A stretch of DNA of 64,000 nt from Bin5 sp965204705 (lineage in GTDB: Bacteria > Chloroflexota > Anaerolineae > Caldilineales > Caldilineaceae): contig OZ242006.1 of the NCBI GenBank assembly GCA_965204705.1, positions 2,418,001 through 2,482,000 on the forward strand. The letters are read 5' to 3'. The position numbers were made by a program, and so were the translations under genes. Under the pieces are notes generated by a model. That model saw only the letters and a list, made by a program, of their open reading frames with translations, was not told the DNA's origin and made no database searches. Positions 26,069 to 33,883 of the stretch are shown here, one piece after another; position 1 is the first letter of the stretch; the number at the start of each line of letters is the position of its first letter.

Positions 26069-26872
26069 ATGGCCCAGGAACACATGACCGTCCTGAAAAT
26101 GCTCGAAGATGGGAAGATCACGATAGAGGAAGCGACAGCACTGCTGGACGCGATTGAGAAGCCGGACCCGAAAGAAGAGCCACCGGCTGTAGAGCCGCAG
26201 CCTGCGCCACCGTCAGAAACACTTGCACCTGACCCCACTCCAGCCGCCGCAACAAAAAGTGACTCTCTTGACATTGATCTGGGCAAGATGACGGAAATGA
26301 AAATTCACGGCGTAACCCCTGAATTCGTCGAAGAGATGCGCGCGCTCGAAATCCCAGGCCTTTCCACTGATGAGCTCGTACAGATGCGCATCCACGGCGT
26401 GACGCCTGCGTTTGTCCGGGATGTTCGGGCCGCAGGCCTCGACCCTTCCCTGGACCAACTGGTCCAGATGCGCATCCACGGCGTAACGCCTGAAATCCTG
26501 CGGGAATTCCAATCGGTGGGACTCGAAGATCTGGAAGTCGCTACACTGTTGCAGCTTCGAATCCACGGCGTGGTGCCTGAAATGTTCGGTCAGTTCGAGG
26601 CGTTGGGCCTGGAAGAGCTCACCTTGGAAAACCTCATCGCATTTCGGATCCATGGAGTGACGCCGGATTACGTCCAGGAGATCCAGTCGCTGGGATACAT
26701 CGACATGGATTCCGGCAAGTTGGTCGAAATGCGGATCCACGGCGTCACGCCGGAATTCATACGTCAGATGCAATCCCTCGGTCTACAAGAACTAACTTTG
26801 GACCGGCTCATTGAAATGCGGATCCATGGTGTAGACGCCGACTACCTCAGAAAGATGAACAAACTCGCGTAA
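26069..26872 (+). CDS. IHGVTP-repeat protein with SHOCT-like N terminus
   Basis: A 267-residue protein without signal peptide or membrane segment. Residues 7-30 (VLKMLEDGKITIEEATALLDAI) are a short helical hairpin resembling those in DUF2089-linked and YvlB-like proteins. A Pro/Glu-rich linker (31-66) follows. From residue 77 there are seven repeats of 28-29 aa, each starting MRIHGVTPEF and continuing with an amphipathic helix and a LGLEEL-type turn; the last is shortened. The ATG at 26069 was chosen over 26027 because AAGGAG lies 8 nt before it. Similar repeats occur in some BlaR1-type and cell-envelope-stress proteins. The repeats look like a protein-binding scaffold, but function is unknown. 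Confidence 0.85.
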   Translation: MAQEHMTVLKMLEDGKITIEEATALLDAIEKPDPKEEPPAVEPQPAPPSETLAPDPTPAAATKSDSLDIDLGKMTEMKIHGVTPEFVEEMRALEIPGLSTDELVQMRIHGVTPAFVRDVRAAGLDPSLDQLVQMRIHGVTPEILREFQSVGLEDLEVATLLQLRIHGVVPEMFGQFEALGLEELTLENLIAFRIHGVTPDYVQEIQSLGYIDMDSGKLVEMRIHGVTPEFIRQMQSLGLQELTLDRLIEMRIHGVDADYLRKMNKLA

Positions 26873-27045
26873 GACGCCTCGGGACGCCTGAATTTTCTGC
26901 ATCTGGGCAATGCTTTGAGTGCGCCGGCCGACAGAATGTGCCCTAACACTGGCGATCGCATACAGTCACTTTCCCTGCCCCAGTGCGATTAAGTCGCCAT
27001 CGCCCCACCTGATCTGCCCTGTACCTGCCCTGCGATCTTCCTGTT

Positions 27046-27074
27046 TTGACAACGGACCTCCAATGAAGTCAAAT
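27046..27074 (+). promoter_or_regulatory. Candidate promoter of the sulfatase gene
   Basis: TTGACA (27046-27051), a 17-bp spacer and TCAAAT (27069-27074, 4 of 6), 54 bp upstream of the ATG. The rest of the 256-bp intergenic region shows nothing recognisable. Confidence 0.38.
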
Positions 27075-27128
27075 TGAGTTGATCCCCTACGGGACCGACA
27101 ACAACCCACTACGCGCCTGTATTCAACT

Positions 27129-28469
27129 ATGCCTACCCAGCCCAACATCCTCGTCATCCTCACCGACCAGCAGACGCAAGCAGCTATCGGCGCACACGGC
27201 AATCCCCGCCTGAACACGCCCAATATGGACTCGCTCGTCCGTGGCGGACTAACTTTTCTGAACTCCTACTGCGCCGCCCCCGTCTGCGGGCCCTCCAGAG
27301 GCAGCCTCCTCTCCGGAAGGTTGCCCCACAGGACCGGAGTGGAGGTTAACGGGCCTGCAGTCGAGCCTGACATTACTACACTGGGCCAGCACTTTCGCCA
27401 GGCCGGTTACCGACCGTACTATGCCGGCAAGCTCCATCTGGGGCCCGCGCCCAAGCAAGGCGTTGAGGAAGTCAGTGGCCGTCAGGGCTTTGAATTCCTC
27501 TGCGACGAATACCCCGAAGGAATACCCCGTCAACTGGGAACCGACACTGATCCGTTTTGGACCGACCATGCCGTGGAATTCCTGCGCAGTCAGGGAACGC
27601 AAGATTCCGGGGCCGACGAGCCCTTCCTGCTGGTGGCCTCGCTCCACAATCCGCACGACATCTGCTATTGGGTGATGGAGTGGCATCACATTGTTGATGT
27701 CCCTTCAGACTGCGACCTGCCCCCGCTGCCGTCTAACTTCCAACCAATCCCGGTCGAGCCGGAGTTTGTCGGCCTCTGCCGCCATCGCACCGAGTACGGT
27801 CCCGAGATGAGTTGGACCCACGACTGGGACGAGACCGACTGGCGTAGATACCTGTACGTTTACGAACGCTTGACCGAACGCGTCGACCAGCAGATTGGCA
27901 GATTGCTTAGCGCCCTGGAAGAAAGTGGCCTCGCAGACGACACATTGGTCGTTTTGACAAGCGATCATGGCGAAGGTGTGGCCGCCCACAAGTGGGTCAC
28001 AAAACTGATGCTGTGGGAGGAAATTGTCAGAGTGCCCTTCGTGATAAGCTTTCCAGGCGTCGTTCCTGCCGGCCGCGTGGACAGCACGCATCTGGTCTCA
28101 GGCCTGGACCTCCTTCCAACACTCTGCGACTATGCAATCATTGAGGCCCCGGCAGGAATCGACGGCCAAAGCCTCCGTCCCGTGATCGAGAATCCCGACC
28201 TGCCGGGAAGAACCAGCGTAGTAACGGAGCTGCAGGCCTTCATGGACGATGAAACCAAAAAGGGCCGCATGATCCGCACGGCCCGCTACAAATATATCGC
28301 CTTTTCGCACGGCCAGCGCCCGGAAATGCTCTTCGATCTTGAGACAGACCCTGGCGAGACAAAGAACCTCGCTAATCTCGCCTCCTATCGAGAGGTCCTG
28401 GCCGAGCACCGCCAGCTTCTGAGGGAGGAAGTCGACGGGACCGCGGATCCCTTCGTCCTGCCTGCATAA
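27129..28469 (+). CDS. Type I sulfatase (formylglycine-dependent)
   Basis: A 446-residue alkaline-phosphatase-superfamily hydrolase. Cys53 in CGPSRGSLLSGR is the residue converted to formylglycine. Metal-binding regions are VILTDQQ at the N terminus and VVLTSDHGEG in the second half. GKLHLGP supplies the conserved Lys and His. It would cleave sulfate esters from organic molecules such as sulfated polysaccharides. There is no N-terminal signal peptide, so a cytoplasmic location is predicted. It needs a sulfatase-modifying enzyme not present in this window. It is convergent with the methyltransferase gene, 34 nt away. Confidence 0.93.
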   Translation: MPTQPNILVILTDQQTQAAIGAHGNPRLNTPNMDSLVRGGLTFLNSYCAAPVCGPSRGSLLSGRLPHRTGVEVNGPAVEPDITTLGQHFRQAGYRPYYAGKLHLGPAPKQGVEEVSGRQGFEFLCDEYPEGIPRQLGTDTDPFWTDHAVEFLRSQGTQDSGADEPFLLVASLHNPHDICYWVMEWHHIVDVPSDCDLPPLPSNFQPIPVEPEFVGLCRHRTEYGPEMSWTHDWDETDWRRYLYVYERLTERVDQQIGRLLSALEESGLADDTLVVLTSDHGEGVAAHKWVTKLMLWEEIVRVPFVISFPGVVPAGRVDSTHLVSGLDLLPTLCDYAIIEAPAGIDGQSLRPVIENPDLPGRTSVVTELQAFMDDETKKGRMIRTARYKYIAFSHGQRPEMLFDLETDPGETKNLANLASYREVLAEHRQLLREEVDGTADPFVLPA

Positions 28470-28503
28470 AAATTGGCGAGGACAGCCTCCGTCGGTACCC
28501 TTC

Positions 28504-29310
28504 TTACGAGTCCTCGCTCCGCCTCCGTGTCCAGAATGCCAGGTAGGGCGGGCTGACCGCCTTGAAATGCTCCCACGTTCCCGGTTCCGGATTCTCCTCC
28601 CACGTCGTGTGTTCGTCAAATGCCAGAATCTCGAATCCGCTCGAAACCAGGCTATTGATAAATGTCTTCATCGTATGCCGAAACTCCCTCGGCCCCGGTA
28701 CATCCGCCTTGACCCCGTTCTCGTCCTCAACACCCCATGAGTCCGTACCGTAGATGGCGACAACGTCCACTTCTCCGTCAGCGTAAGTCGAGTTTGACGA
28801 ATAGCCTCTCACCGGATCGTAATCGTCAGGGTTGTAAGTCTGCGTATAGGGATTGTGCCACTGCACGTGGTAGAGGCCGCCGCTCTTGAGTATTCGAGCC
28901 ACGCCCGCAAAAACCGGCAGAACGTCCGGGACGAAGTTGATTGAAAATGGTTGGTAAACAATGTCGAAGGCATCATCCGCGAAGCGGGACAGATCGCGCA
29001 TGTCGCCCTGCAAAAGGACCGGCGACAGCCCATAGTGTTCGGCCGCTCTCAGGTCTTGATCAAGCTGTTCGTCAGACAAGTCGAGGACCGTGATTTCGGC
29101 GCCCAGCAGACCCAACGCTGCCGACTGCTGTCCTCCCCCACCAGCCAGGACGAGCACCTTCTTGCCGACCACGTCTCCAAGCAGACCAGCCTCGTCAACT
29201 ATTTCACGCGCCGCCGCCTCGTCAAGGTCCAATTTTGGTCGCGAGTAGAGGATCCCGGCGCGTACCAACCCATTCCAGCGTTCTCGATTGAAGCTAGACA
29301 GTTCATCCAT
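28504..29310 (-). CDS. Class I SAM-dependent methyltransferase
   Basis: A 268-residue protein with a Rossmann methyltransferase core: the SAM-binding VLVLAGGGGQQSAAL (about residues 52-66), the acidic loop VLDLSDEQL, QGDMRDLS and the FDIVYQPFSINFV strand. GGLYHVQWHNP follows. The C-terminal part (about 150-268) carries a substrate lid with TWEENPEPGTWEHF. The acceptor is unknown. It lies 87 nt downstream of the PhyH gene on the same strand, so the two may act on the same natural-product-like or osmolyte substrate; this is inference. Confidence 0.88.
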   Translation of the reverse strand: MDELSSFNRERWNGLVRAGILYSRPKLDLDEAAAREIVDEAGLLGDVVGKKVLVLAGGGGQQSAALGLLGAEITVLDLSDEQLDQDLRAAEHYGLSPVLLQGDMRDLSRFADDAFDIVYQPFSINFVPDVLPVFAGVARILKSGGLYHVQWHNPYTQTYNPDDYDPVRGYSSNSTYADGEVDVVAIYGTDSWGVEDENGVKADVPGPREFRHTMKTFINSLVSSGFEILAFDEHTTWEENPEPGTWEHFKAVSPPYLAFWTRRRSEDS

Positions 29311-29397
29311 ATTTCAGTTCTTTCCTGGTGCCGTTTGTCTTCCGTAAAGTAGTCGTGTGTCTGCGATGGTTCCTGGCCAAGGCGCCGCGTCTCAGGC

Positions 29398-30183
29398 CTA
29401 GGTAGCTTGCCCCATCAGTTCCTGCCAGCACTGGTGCCGTATCGTCCGCTCCTTGTAGTGGTCGCTCTGGGAAACGCCGAGAGGGTTGCCGAATGCGAGA
29501 ATATTGGCGGCATCCTGGGCCTTGTCGCGGGCGTTCCAATCGCGTGGACGGTTCAGAGCTTCGGGGTCATGGTTCCACGAAGGCGAACTGTTGGCACTTG
29601 TGCGGTTGAAGAGAAACTTGATCATATGCCGCTTGATGTTCGATCTGTTGCTCGCCGTACCGTGCCAAAGATCATAGTGCGTGATGGCGAAAGTCCCTGC
29701 CGGTACAGTCAATGGCACCTGGCCGCGAATATGGGTGTAGGTAGCCATTCTGTCGGTCGGCGCGTTGCGAAACTGCGTTCCGGGAACGATTACCGTCGGT
29801 CCCATATCCGCAGTGATGGTGTGGGGATAGTACAGCCCCAGCAAACGATCGATCGTCGTGCCGCGGTTGTTAGTACTGTCCTGGTGCCACTGCATGTCTC
29901 CCGACCCTGGCAGCTTGCAATGCCAGTGACGATGCGAATTCACACTATACTCCTCCCCAAGCAGGCTGATCAAAGCGCCGCGCACCTGCGGATAGTCCAC
30001 GATCTGCCAAAGTTCCGGCACAGTTTCAGTGATCGCGTCGCCCGGGTTGGATGCCAGCGCGTCGAGCTGGGCCGCAATTCGCTCGTTCAAGCCCTCAGGT
30101 AGCTCCAATTCGACAACGTGGTAGCCGTTCACCAGGAAACGCGCCATGTCAACGTCTTTCAGCAGAAATTCAGCACTGTTCAC
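29398..30183 (-). CDS. Phytanoyl-CoA dioxygenase (PhyH) family protein
   Basis: A 261-residue Fe(II)/2-oxoglutarate-dependent oxygenase. The metal facial triad is visible as His-x-Asp in MQWHQDST and the distal His in HYDLWHGTASNRS, with the Arg nearby likely to bind 2-oxoglutarate. The family hydroxylates lipids or small metabolites and is often multiplied in sponge-associated bacteria. The GTG start at 30183 overlaps the stop of the upstream small gene by 4 nt (GTGA), so translation is coupled. The substrate is not readable. Confidence 0.9.
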   Translation of the reverse strand: MNSAEFLLKDVDMARFLVNGYHVVELELPEGLNERIAAQLDALASNPGDAITETVPELWQIVDYPQVRGALISLLGEEYSVNSHRHWHCKLPGSGDMQWHQDSTNNRGTTIDRLLGLYYPHTITADMGPTVIVPGTQFRNAPTDRMATYTHIRGQVPLTVPAGTFAITHYDLWHGTASNRSNIKRHMIKFLFNRTSANSSPSWNHDPEALNRPRDWNARDKAQDAANILAFGNPLGVSQSDHYKERTIRHQCWQELMGQAT

Positions 30184-30464
30184 GGAATCACCTCCATCTT
30201 CTGCAAAATGAACTCATAACCGACTACGTCCAGGTCTGTATCGCTGAACGGTGACTGCAAGTGCGGAAACTGAACAACCTGCCAGCCGTCGACAATGGCA
30301 TCATGTACCGTCACGTACGGCCATTCAAACACGCCGCCGCTGATCTCGACTCTGAATCCCTTCACCGGTTCTATCAACGTGTACCCCAGTATCTCCGAAA
30401 ACACACTGGGCGTACGCGCATGCAGATAAAGCAGTCGCTGGCGAGGCTGGGCTTGGTCATCCAT
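30180..30464 (-). CDS. Hypothetical protein coupled to the PhyH gene
   Basis: A 94-residue protein that I do not recognise. It has no membrane segment. The C-terminal part (ISGGVFEWPYVTVHDAIVDGWQ, then QFPHLQ and YEFILQKME) reads as a small beta-rich domain. Its stop overlaps the GTG start of the phytanoyl-CoA dioxygenase-like gene by 4 nt, which is the main evidence that it is a real gene and works with that enzyme. No clear ribosome site precedes the ATG. Confidence 0.6.
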   Translation of the reverse strand: MDDQAQPRQRLLYLHARTPSVFSEILGYTLIEPVKGFRVEISGGVFEWPYVTVHDAIVDGWQVVQFPHLQSPFSDTDLDVVGYEFILQKMEVIP

Positions 30465-30657
30465 CTGCGCTAAGTCCCCGTTTGGAAAGTGTAGCGGGCA
30501 ATTCTCTGCCCGAATTATATGCCAAGCCCCACTCGCCTACAAGACTTCCGAAGGTAGGTGTGTATCCCAAAATGGGGGAGAACTTTCCTACACCTAAGGG
30601 GATGACCAACCTGGAGCCAGTTCGCAGCCCCGAGCAAGGCAAGCGCCCCCTACCTCT

Positions 30658-30685
30658 GACCACTGATCACTGAACACTGACCACT
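30658..30685. repeat. Heptanucleotide tandem array (4 units)
   Basis: Four consecutive 7-bp units: GACCACT, GATCACT, GAACACT, GACCACT. Confidence 0.75.
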
Positions 30686-30721
30686 GCAGTTCTGTGCGGT
30701 CAGGCCTTCGGCCCTCCCTTG

Positions 30722-30742
30722 TGCGGGGGGATTCCCCCCGCA
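30722..30742. repeat. Perfect 9-bp inverted repeat
   Basis: TGCGGGGGG-ATT-CCCCCCGCA forms a tight hairpin with a 3-nt loop. A second nearby palindrome (30831-30851) and a GGCCTTCGGCC element at about 30706-30716 suggest a dispersed REP-like family. Confidence 0.65.
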
Positions 30743-30830
30743 ACGCCCCCCATCGTACGCCCGACCGCTGTGGACTATTGGGATTGTTGTGTCAGCCACT
30801 GGTGTTCGAACCCCCGCGCCGCCACTGTAG

Positions 30831-30851
30831 GGGCAGGCCTTGTGCCTGCCC
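30831..30851. repeat. REP-like palindrome
   Basis: GGGCAGGC-CTTGT-GCCTGCCC, an 8-bp perfect stem preceded by GTAG. Elements of this shape are common and dispersed in intergenic DNA of Chloroflexota and cyanobacteria. Confidence 0.6.
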
Positions 30852-31440
30852 AATGCCTCCCAACAAATGGCCGGCAAACATTTGCAGCCACCGCTGTCAC
30901 GAGTCCCCCCTGACCATCTCCACCCTCAATTTGAACTGCGCCCAACAGGCGAATTGGTTTGACAGATGAGACTATCTCAACAGTAGTCCATGACTGCCTC
31001 ACGAGAAGAATGGAAAGCGAAGAAGGGGCTCAGCAACGCCAGTTTCCGCTCAAAATCCACTTGACCGGCATCCTTCACAGACGGCAAGGCGACCTCGACG
31101 CAGCAACAAGCAAATATGATGCCTGCTCTCCTCTGGCATGCCCCATTCATCTCTTGCCTTCTCAACTCAAGGCAGATTCCAAAGTGTGGGTCCAAAAACG
31201 CTCGAATTACAGTAATTCGCACAGTTGCCGCCTTGTGGGCCCATTTTTGTGCTATAATGACGTCCGAACTGACGTGCTTCCCTCTGAACGCGTGAGGCCA
31301 TTGTTCTAGCCTGTGCTTTCCTGTCGGTAAAGGCCGCCGTGGCTCCGTGAACTGGCCGATTGGCATAGCGCCGCCGTCCTTGGAAGACTTTGACAATACG
31401 TTTACAAGAAAATGCAAGCAAACCCTAGTTTTTTTGTCGA

Positions 31441-31500
31441 CGCGACATAGGTAGACATTGGTAGACATTGGTAGACATGAGTCGACATGACGCGACCTGC
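31441..31500. repeat. 10-bp-period array (six units)
   Basis: Six consecutive 10-bp units built on (G/C)(T/G)(A/C)GACAT: CGCGACATAG, GTAGACATTG twice, GTAGACATGA, GTCGACATGA and CGCGACCTGC. The period is close to one helical turn. Confidence 0.8.
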
Positions 31501-32157
31501 CCCAGGCGGCCTGTACAGGAAATGTGCCGGTTCGCGTTGCGCCGTTTCGGCCTACTGCGACCCTATGTTGGCGCCCTCAGCGAGCAGCATCGACGTCCGG
31601 ATAGCACTGCAGTCGAGATGACCCTGAGAAGCCATCACTCGTCGGAAGATAACTCGTAGCCAAAGACGCCCTGCTGAAACTCTGTAAATTGCCCAAAGGT
31701 TGAACGCCCACCATCAACCGGGAACGAAAGGGAAAAGTCTGCGAGGTCAGGAAAACCGCTCCCTGACTATGGCAAGACGGGCCCCCTCGACCCGAACCAA
31801 CCCGACCTGGCCAGATATGAACAGCAAGCCGCCGGAGAAAAGGTACCCACCCGGGAAAGACAAAATTAAGGCCGCCAGAACTGGGTTGGAAACTCCCCCT
31901 TTGAGTTCCTCCCGCAGGCAATTCGGGCGTTCGAAACTTGGATGCGCTGGTTCCCTTACCTTTGAGCCGTGACTTCCTTCCAAATGGAGTAAGTAGGCCG
32001 CCTAAGGATTGCCCACAACTGAACCCGCATAGTCCGTAAGACAAGGCAAGCAATTGGGACCCGTTGACGTCTGACGCTATAGCGGTCCGCAGTAGCAAAG
32101 TGCGGCTGATCCCTGAAGAACTGCGCAGCTGCGAAATGAAAACTTGATAGGCCCCCG

Positions 32158-32326
32158 GTGTTCTCCGCGGCCCTCCCTGGCCCTTCGTGGACAAAAAGGT
32201 GTTCTCCGTGGTCCTCTGTGGCCCTCCGTGGACAGAGAAAGGTGTTCTTCGCGGCCCTTAGTGGCGCTTCGTGGACAAAGAAAGGTGTTCTTCGTGGCCC
32301 TCCGTGGCCCTCCGTGGACGAAAAAA
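32158..32326. repeat. 41-43-bp tandem array (four units and a partial fifth)
   Basis: Units start with GTGTTCT at 32158, 32199, 32242 and 32285, with a partial unit at 32327. Each contains two or three GTGGCCCT-like phrases and ends CGTGGAC followed by an A-rich spacer. There is thus a shorter period of about 10 bp inside each unit. Confidence 0.85.
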
Positions 32327-32410
32327 GTGTTTTGCTCTGGCATATCCCTTATAAGTCAAACGTCAACATGCCCTGGTAACAGCGTCAAGAAACTGGGTCC
32401 CAGAAAAGAT

Positions 32411-32474
32411 TTACCTCGGACCAAAGGAGACCTAAGGTGACCAATAGAGACCAAAAGAGACCAGGCGAGACCTG
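32411..32474. repeat. Second 10-bp-period array
   Basis: Five consecutive units of the form CCAANNGAGA: CCAAAGGAGA, CCTAAGGTGA, CCAATAGAGA, CCAAAAGAGA, CCAGGCGAGA, with weaker half-units on each side. Confidence 0.75.
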
Positions 32475-32614
32475 AACCACAGCCGGTACACCGATGGGAG
32501 GCCAGACCTCAAGATGCCAGCTGAACTGGCGCATCGCGCCTCGAGCCTTCCTTCTAAGGGAGAAATTGGCGTCCGACCCGCGAGCAGTCGGTCCCGGTAC
32601 CATTAGGTCCGGCG

Positions 32615-32643
32615 TTGACGCCAGCGGCCCTAAGCGGTAAAAT
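32615..32643 (+). promoter_or_regulatory. Promoter of the amidohydrolase cluster
   Basis: TTGACG (32615-32620), a 17-bp spacer and TAAAAT (32638-32643), each one mismatch from the sigma-70 consensus, 58 bp before the first amidohydrolase ATG. GCAGGAGAGCAG supplies its ribosome site. Confidence 0.55.
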
Positions 32644-32701
32644 CGGCGTGTCATCAAAAAGCAGGAAATACAGTGCATTCAAAGCAGGAGAGCAGTGAAT
32701 T

Positions 32702-33883
32702 ATGACGCCGGATGCAAACGTCCCGCAGCAGCGGCCGGCTGGGTCCGCAAACGGACATAGCCCGGTGCAGAGAAATCAAACCTCGGCCCAACCCGTCAAC
32801 GGCAGGCCGCGGCCTTCGCCGGCACATCCAGTGATCGACTGTGACATCCACAACGAGGTGTCCTCAGTCGAGCAGTTGATGCCCTATCTGGCCGATTACT
32901 GGCAGGACTACATACGCGGGTCGGCCTTCCACAGTCCACACGCCAACGACTACCCTCGCGGCGCCCCCTCCTCGGCTCGCCCGGGAAGCATGCCGGCAGA
33001 GGGCGGTCAGGCCGGCTCCACCCTGCGACTGGTTCGCGAGCAGGCGCTTGCGCCCTGGAACACTGAATTCGGCATCCTCAACTGCTCCTACCGAGTCCAA
33101 AGCCTGAAGCAGGAGGACCTCGCCGCTGACCTGGCTACCGCGGCCAATCGCTGGCAGATCGACAAATGGCTCGAGCCGGAACCGCGGCTCCGGGGTTCGC
33201 TGGTTGTCCCAAGCCAGACACCGGCCCGCGCCGCCGAAGAAATCCATCGTTTCGGCGGCCATCCGCAGTTCGTCCAGGTCGTCCTTCCCGTGCGCTCCTA
33301 TATCCCCTACGGCAACCGCTACTACGATCCACTGTATGCGGCTGCGGTCGAGCAAGATCTGGTGGTCGGCATTAATTTCGGCGGCGCCTCCGGCCATCCT
33401 CCCACGCCGGTTGGCTGGCCCTCGACATATCTCGAAGAACATGCCGGCATGGCGCAGGTTTTTCAATCCCAGGTCATCAGCATCATTGCCGAGGGCGTGT
33501 TCGACCGCTTTCCCGATCTGCGCATCGCCTTGATCGAAGGCGGATTCGTGTGGATGCCCTCCCTGATGTGGCGGCTGGATAAGGAGTGGAAAGGCCTCCG
33601 CTCCAATACGCCATGGGTCAGGCGGGCGCCTTCGGACTACATTCGTGATCACATGCGCCTGACTGTCCAGCCGATAGGCGCGCCCCACGATCCCAAATAC
33701 ATCCTGCAGACCATTGAACAGCTGGAATCGGACACGCTGCTCATGTTCGCAACCGACTACCCGCACTGGCACTACGATGATGAAAGTGAAGCCTGGCCAA
33801 TTCAGTTGCCGGAACCGCTCAATACAAACATCTGGTCGGAAAACGCCCGCACATTCTATCGGCTCAAAGGAGATCTGCCATGA
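32702..33883 (+). CDS. Amidohydrolase family protein 1
   Basis: A 393-residue amidohydrolase_2-type (ACMSD-like) TIM-barrel hydrolase. After a Pro/Gln-rich N-terminal tail (1-42) come VIDCDIHNEV in place of the usual HxH, then LRGSLVVPSQ, the barrel segment VGINFGGASGHPP with the metal-ligand His, LIEGGFVWMPS, and FATDYPHWHYDD with the conserved Asp. The family hydrolyses or decarboxylates ring acids and amides; the substrate is unknown. It is the first gene of the cluster and its ATGA overlaps the next gene. Two paralogues follow within 4 kb. Confidence 0.9.
   Translation: MTPDANVPQQRPAGSANGHSPVQRNQTSAQPVNGRPRPSPAHPVIDCDIHNEVSSVEQLMPYLADYWQDYIRGSAFHSPHANDYPRGAPSSARPGSMPAEGGQAGSTLRLVREQALAPWNTEFGILNCSYRVQSLKQEDLAADLATAANRWQIDKWLEPEPRLRGSLVVPSQTPARAAEEIHRFGGHPQFVQVVLPVRSYIPYGNRYYDPLYAAAVEQDLVVGINFGGASGHPPTPVGWPSTYLEEHAGMAQVFQSQVISIIAEGVFDRFPDLRIALIEGGFVWMPSLMWRLDKEWKGLRSNTPWVRRAPSDYIRDHMRLTVQPIGAPHDPKYILQTIEQLESDTLLMFATDYPHWHYDDESEAWPIQLPEPLNTNIWSENARTFYRLKGDLP

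Larger units (their letters stand above)
30465..32614. other. About 2.2 kb noncoding stretch rich in palindromes and short tandem repeats
   Basis: No frame here resembles a protein family; the longest (about 160-200 codons) have odd composition and no ribosome sites. The stretch holds several structured elements listed separately: a 7-bp array, perfect palindromes, a 10-bp array, a 43-bp array and a second 10-bp array. A TATAAT box at about 31252-31257 lacks a well-spaced -35 box. It may be an eroded region or a site bound by proteins. No small RNA could be named. Confidence 0.6.

Noticed and set aside
28475..28533. GCGAGGAC ... GTCCTCGC inverted repeat between the convergent sulfatase and methyltransferase genes
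   Set aside because: The loop is long and one arm is the end of the methyltransferase coding sequence; not convincing as a terminator.
31240..31260. TATAAT box with TTGTGG upstream, considered as a promoter
   Set aside because: The spacing is about 14 bp and no gene follows.
30977..31468. A 163-codon minus-strand reading frame
   Set aside because: No recognisable motif and no ribosome site; it begins inside the 10-bp repeat array.
31577..32194. A 205-codon minus-strand reading frame in the noncoding stretch
   Set aside because: Serine/arginine/glycine-rich composition, no family resemblance, no ribosome site, and its beginning lies in the 43-bp tandem array.
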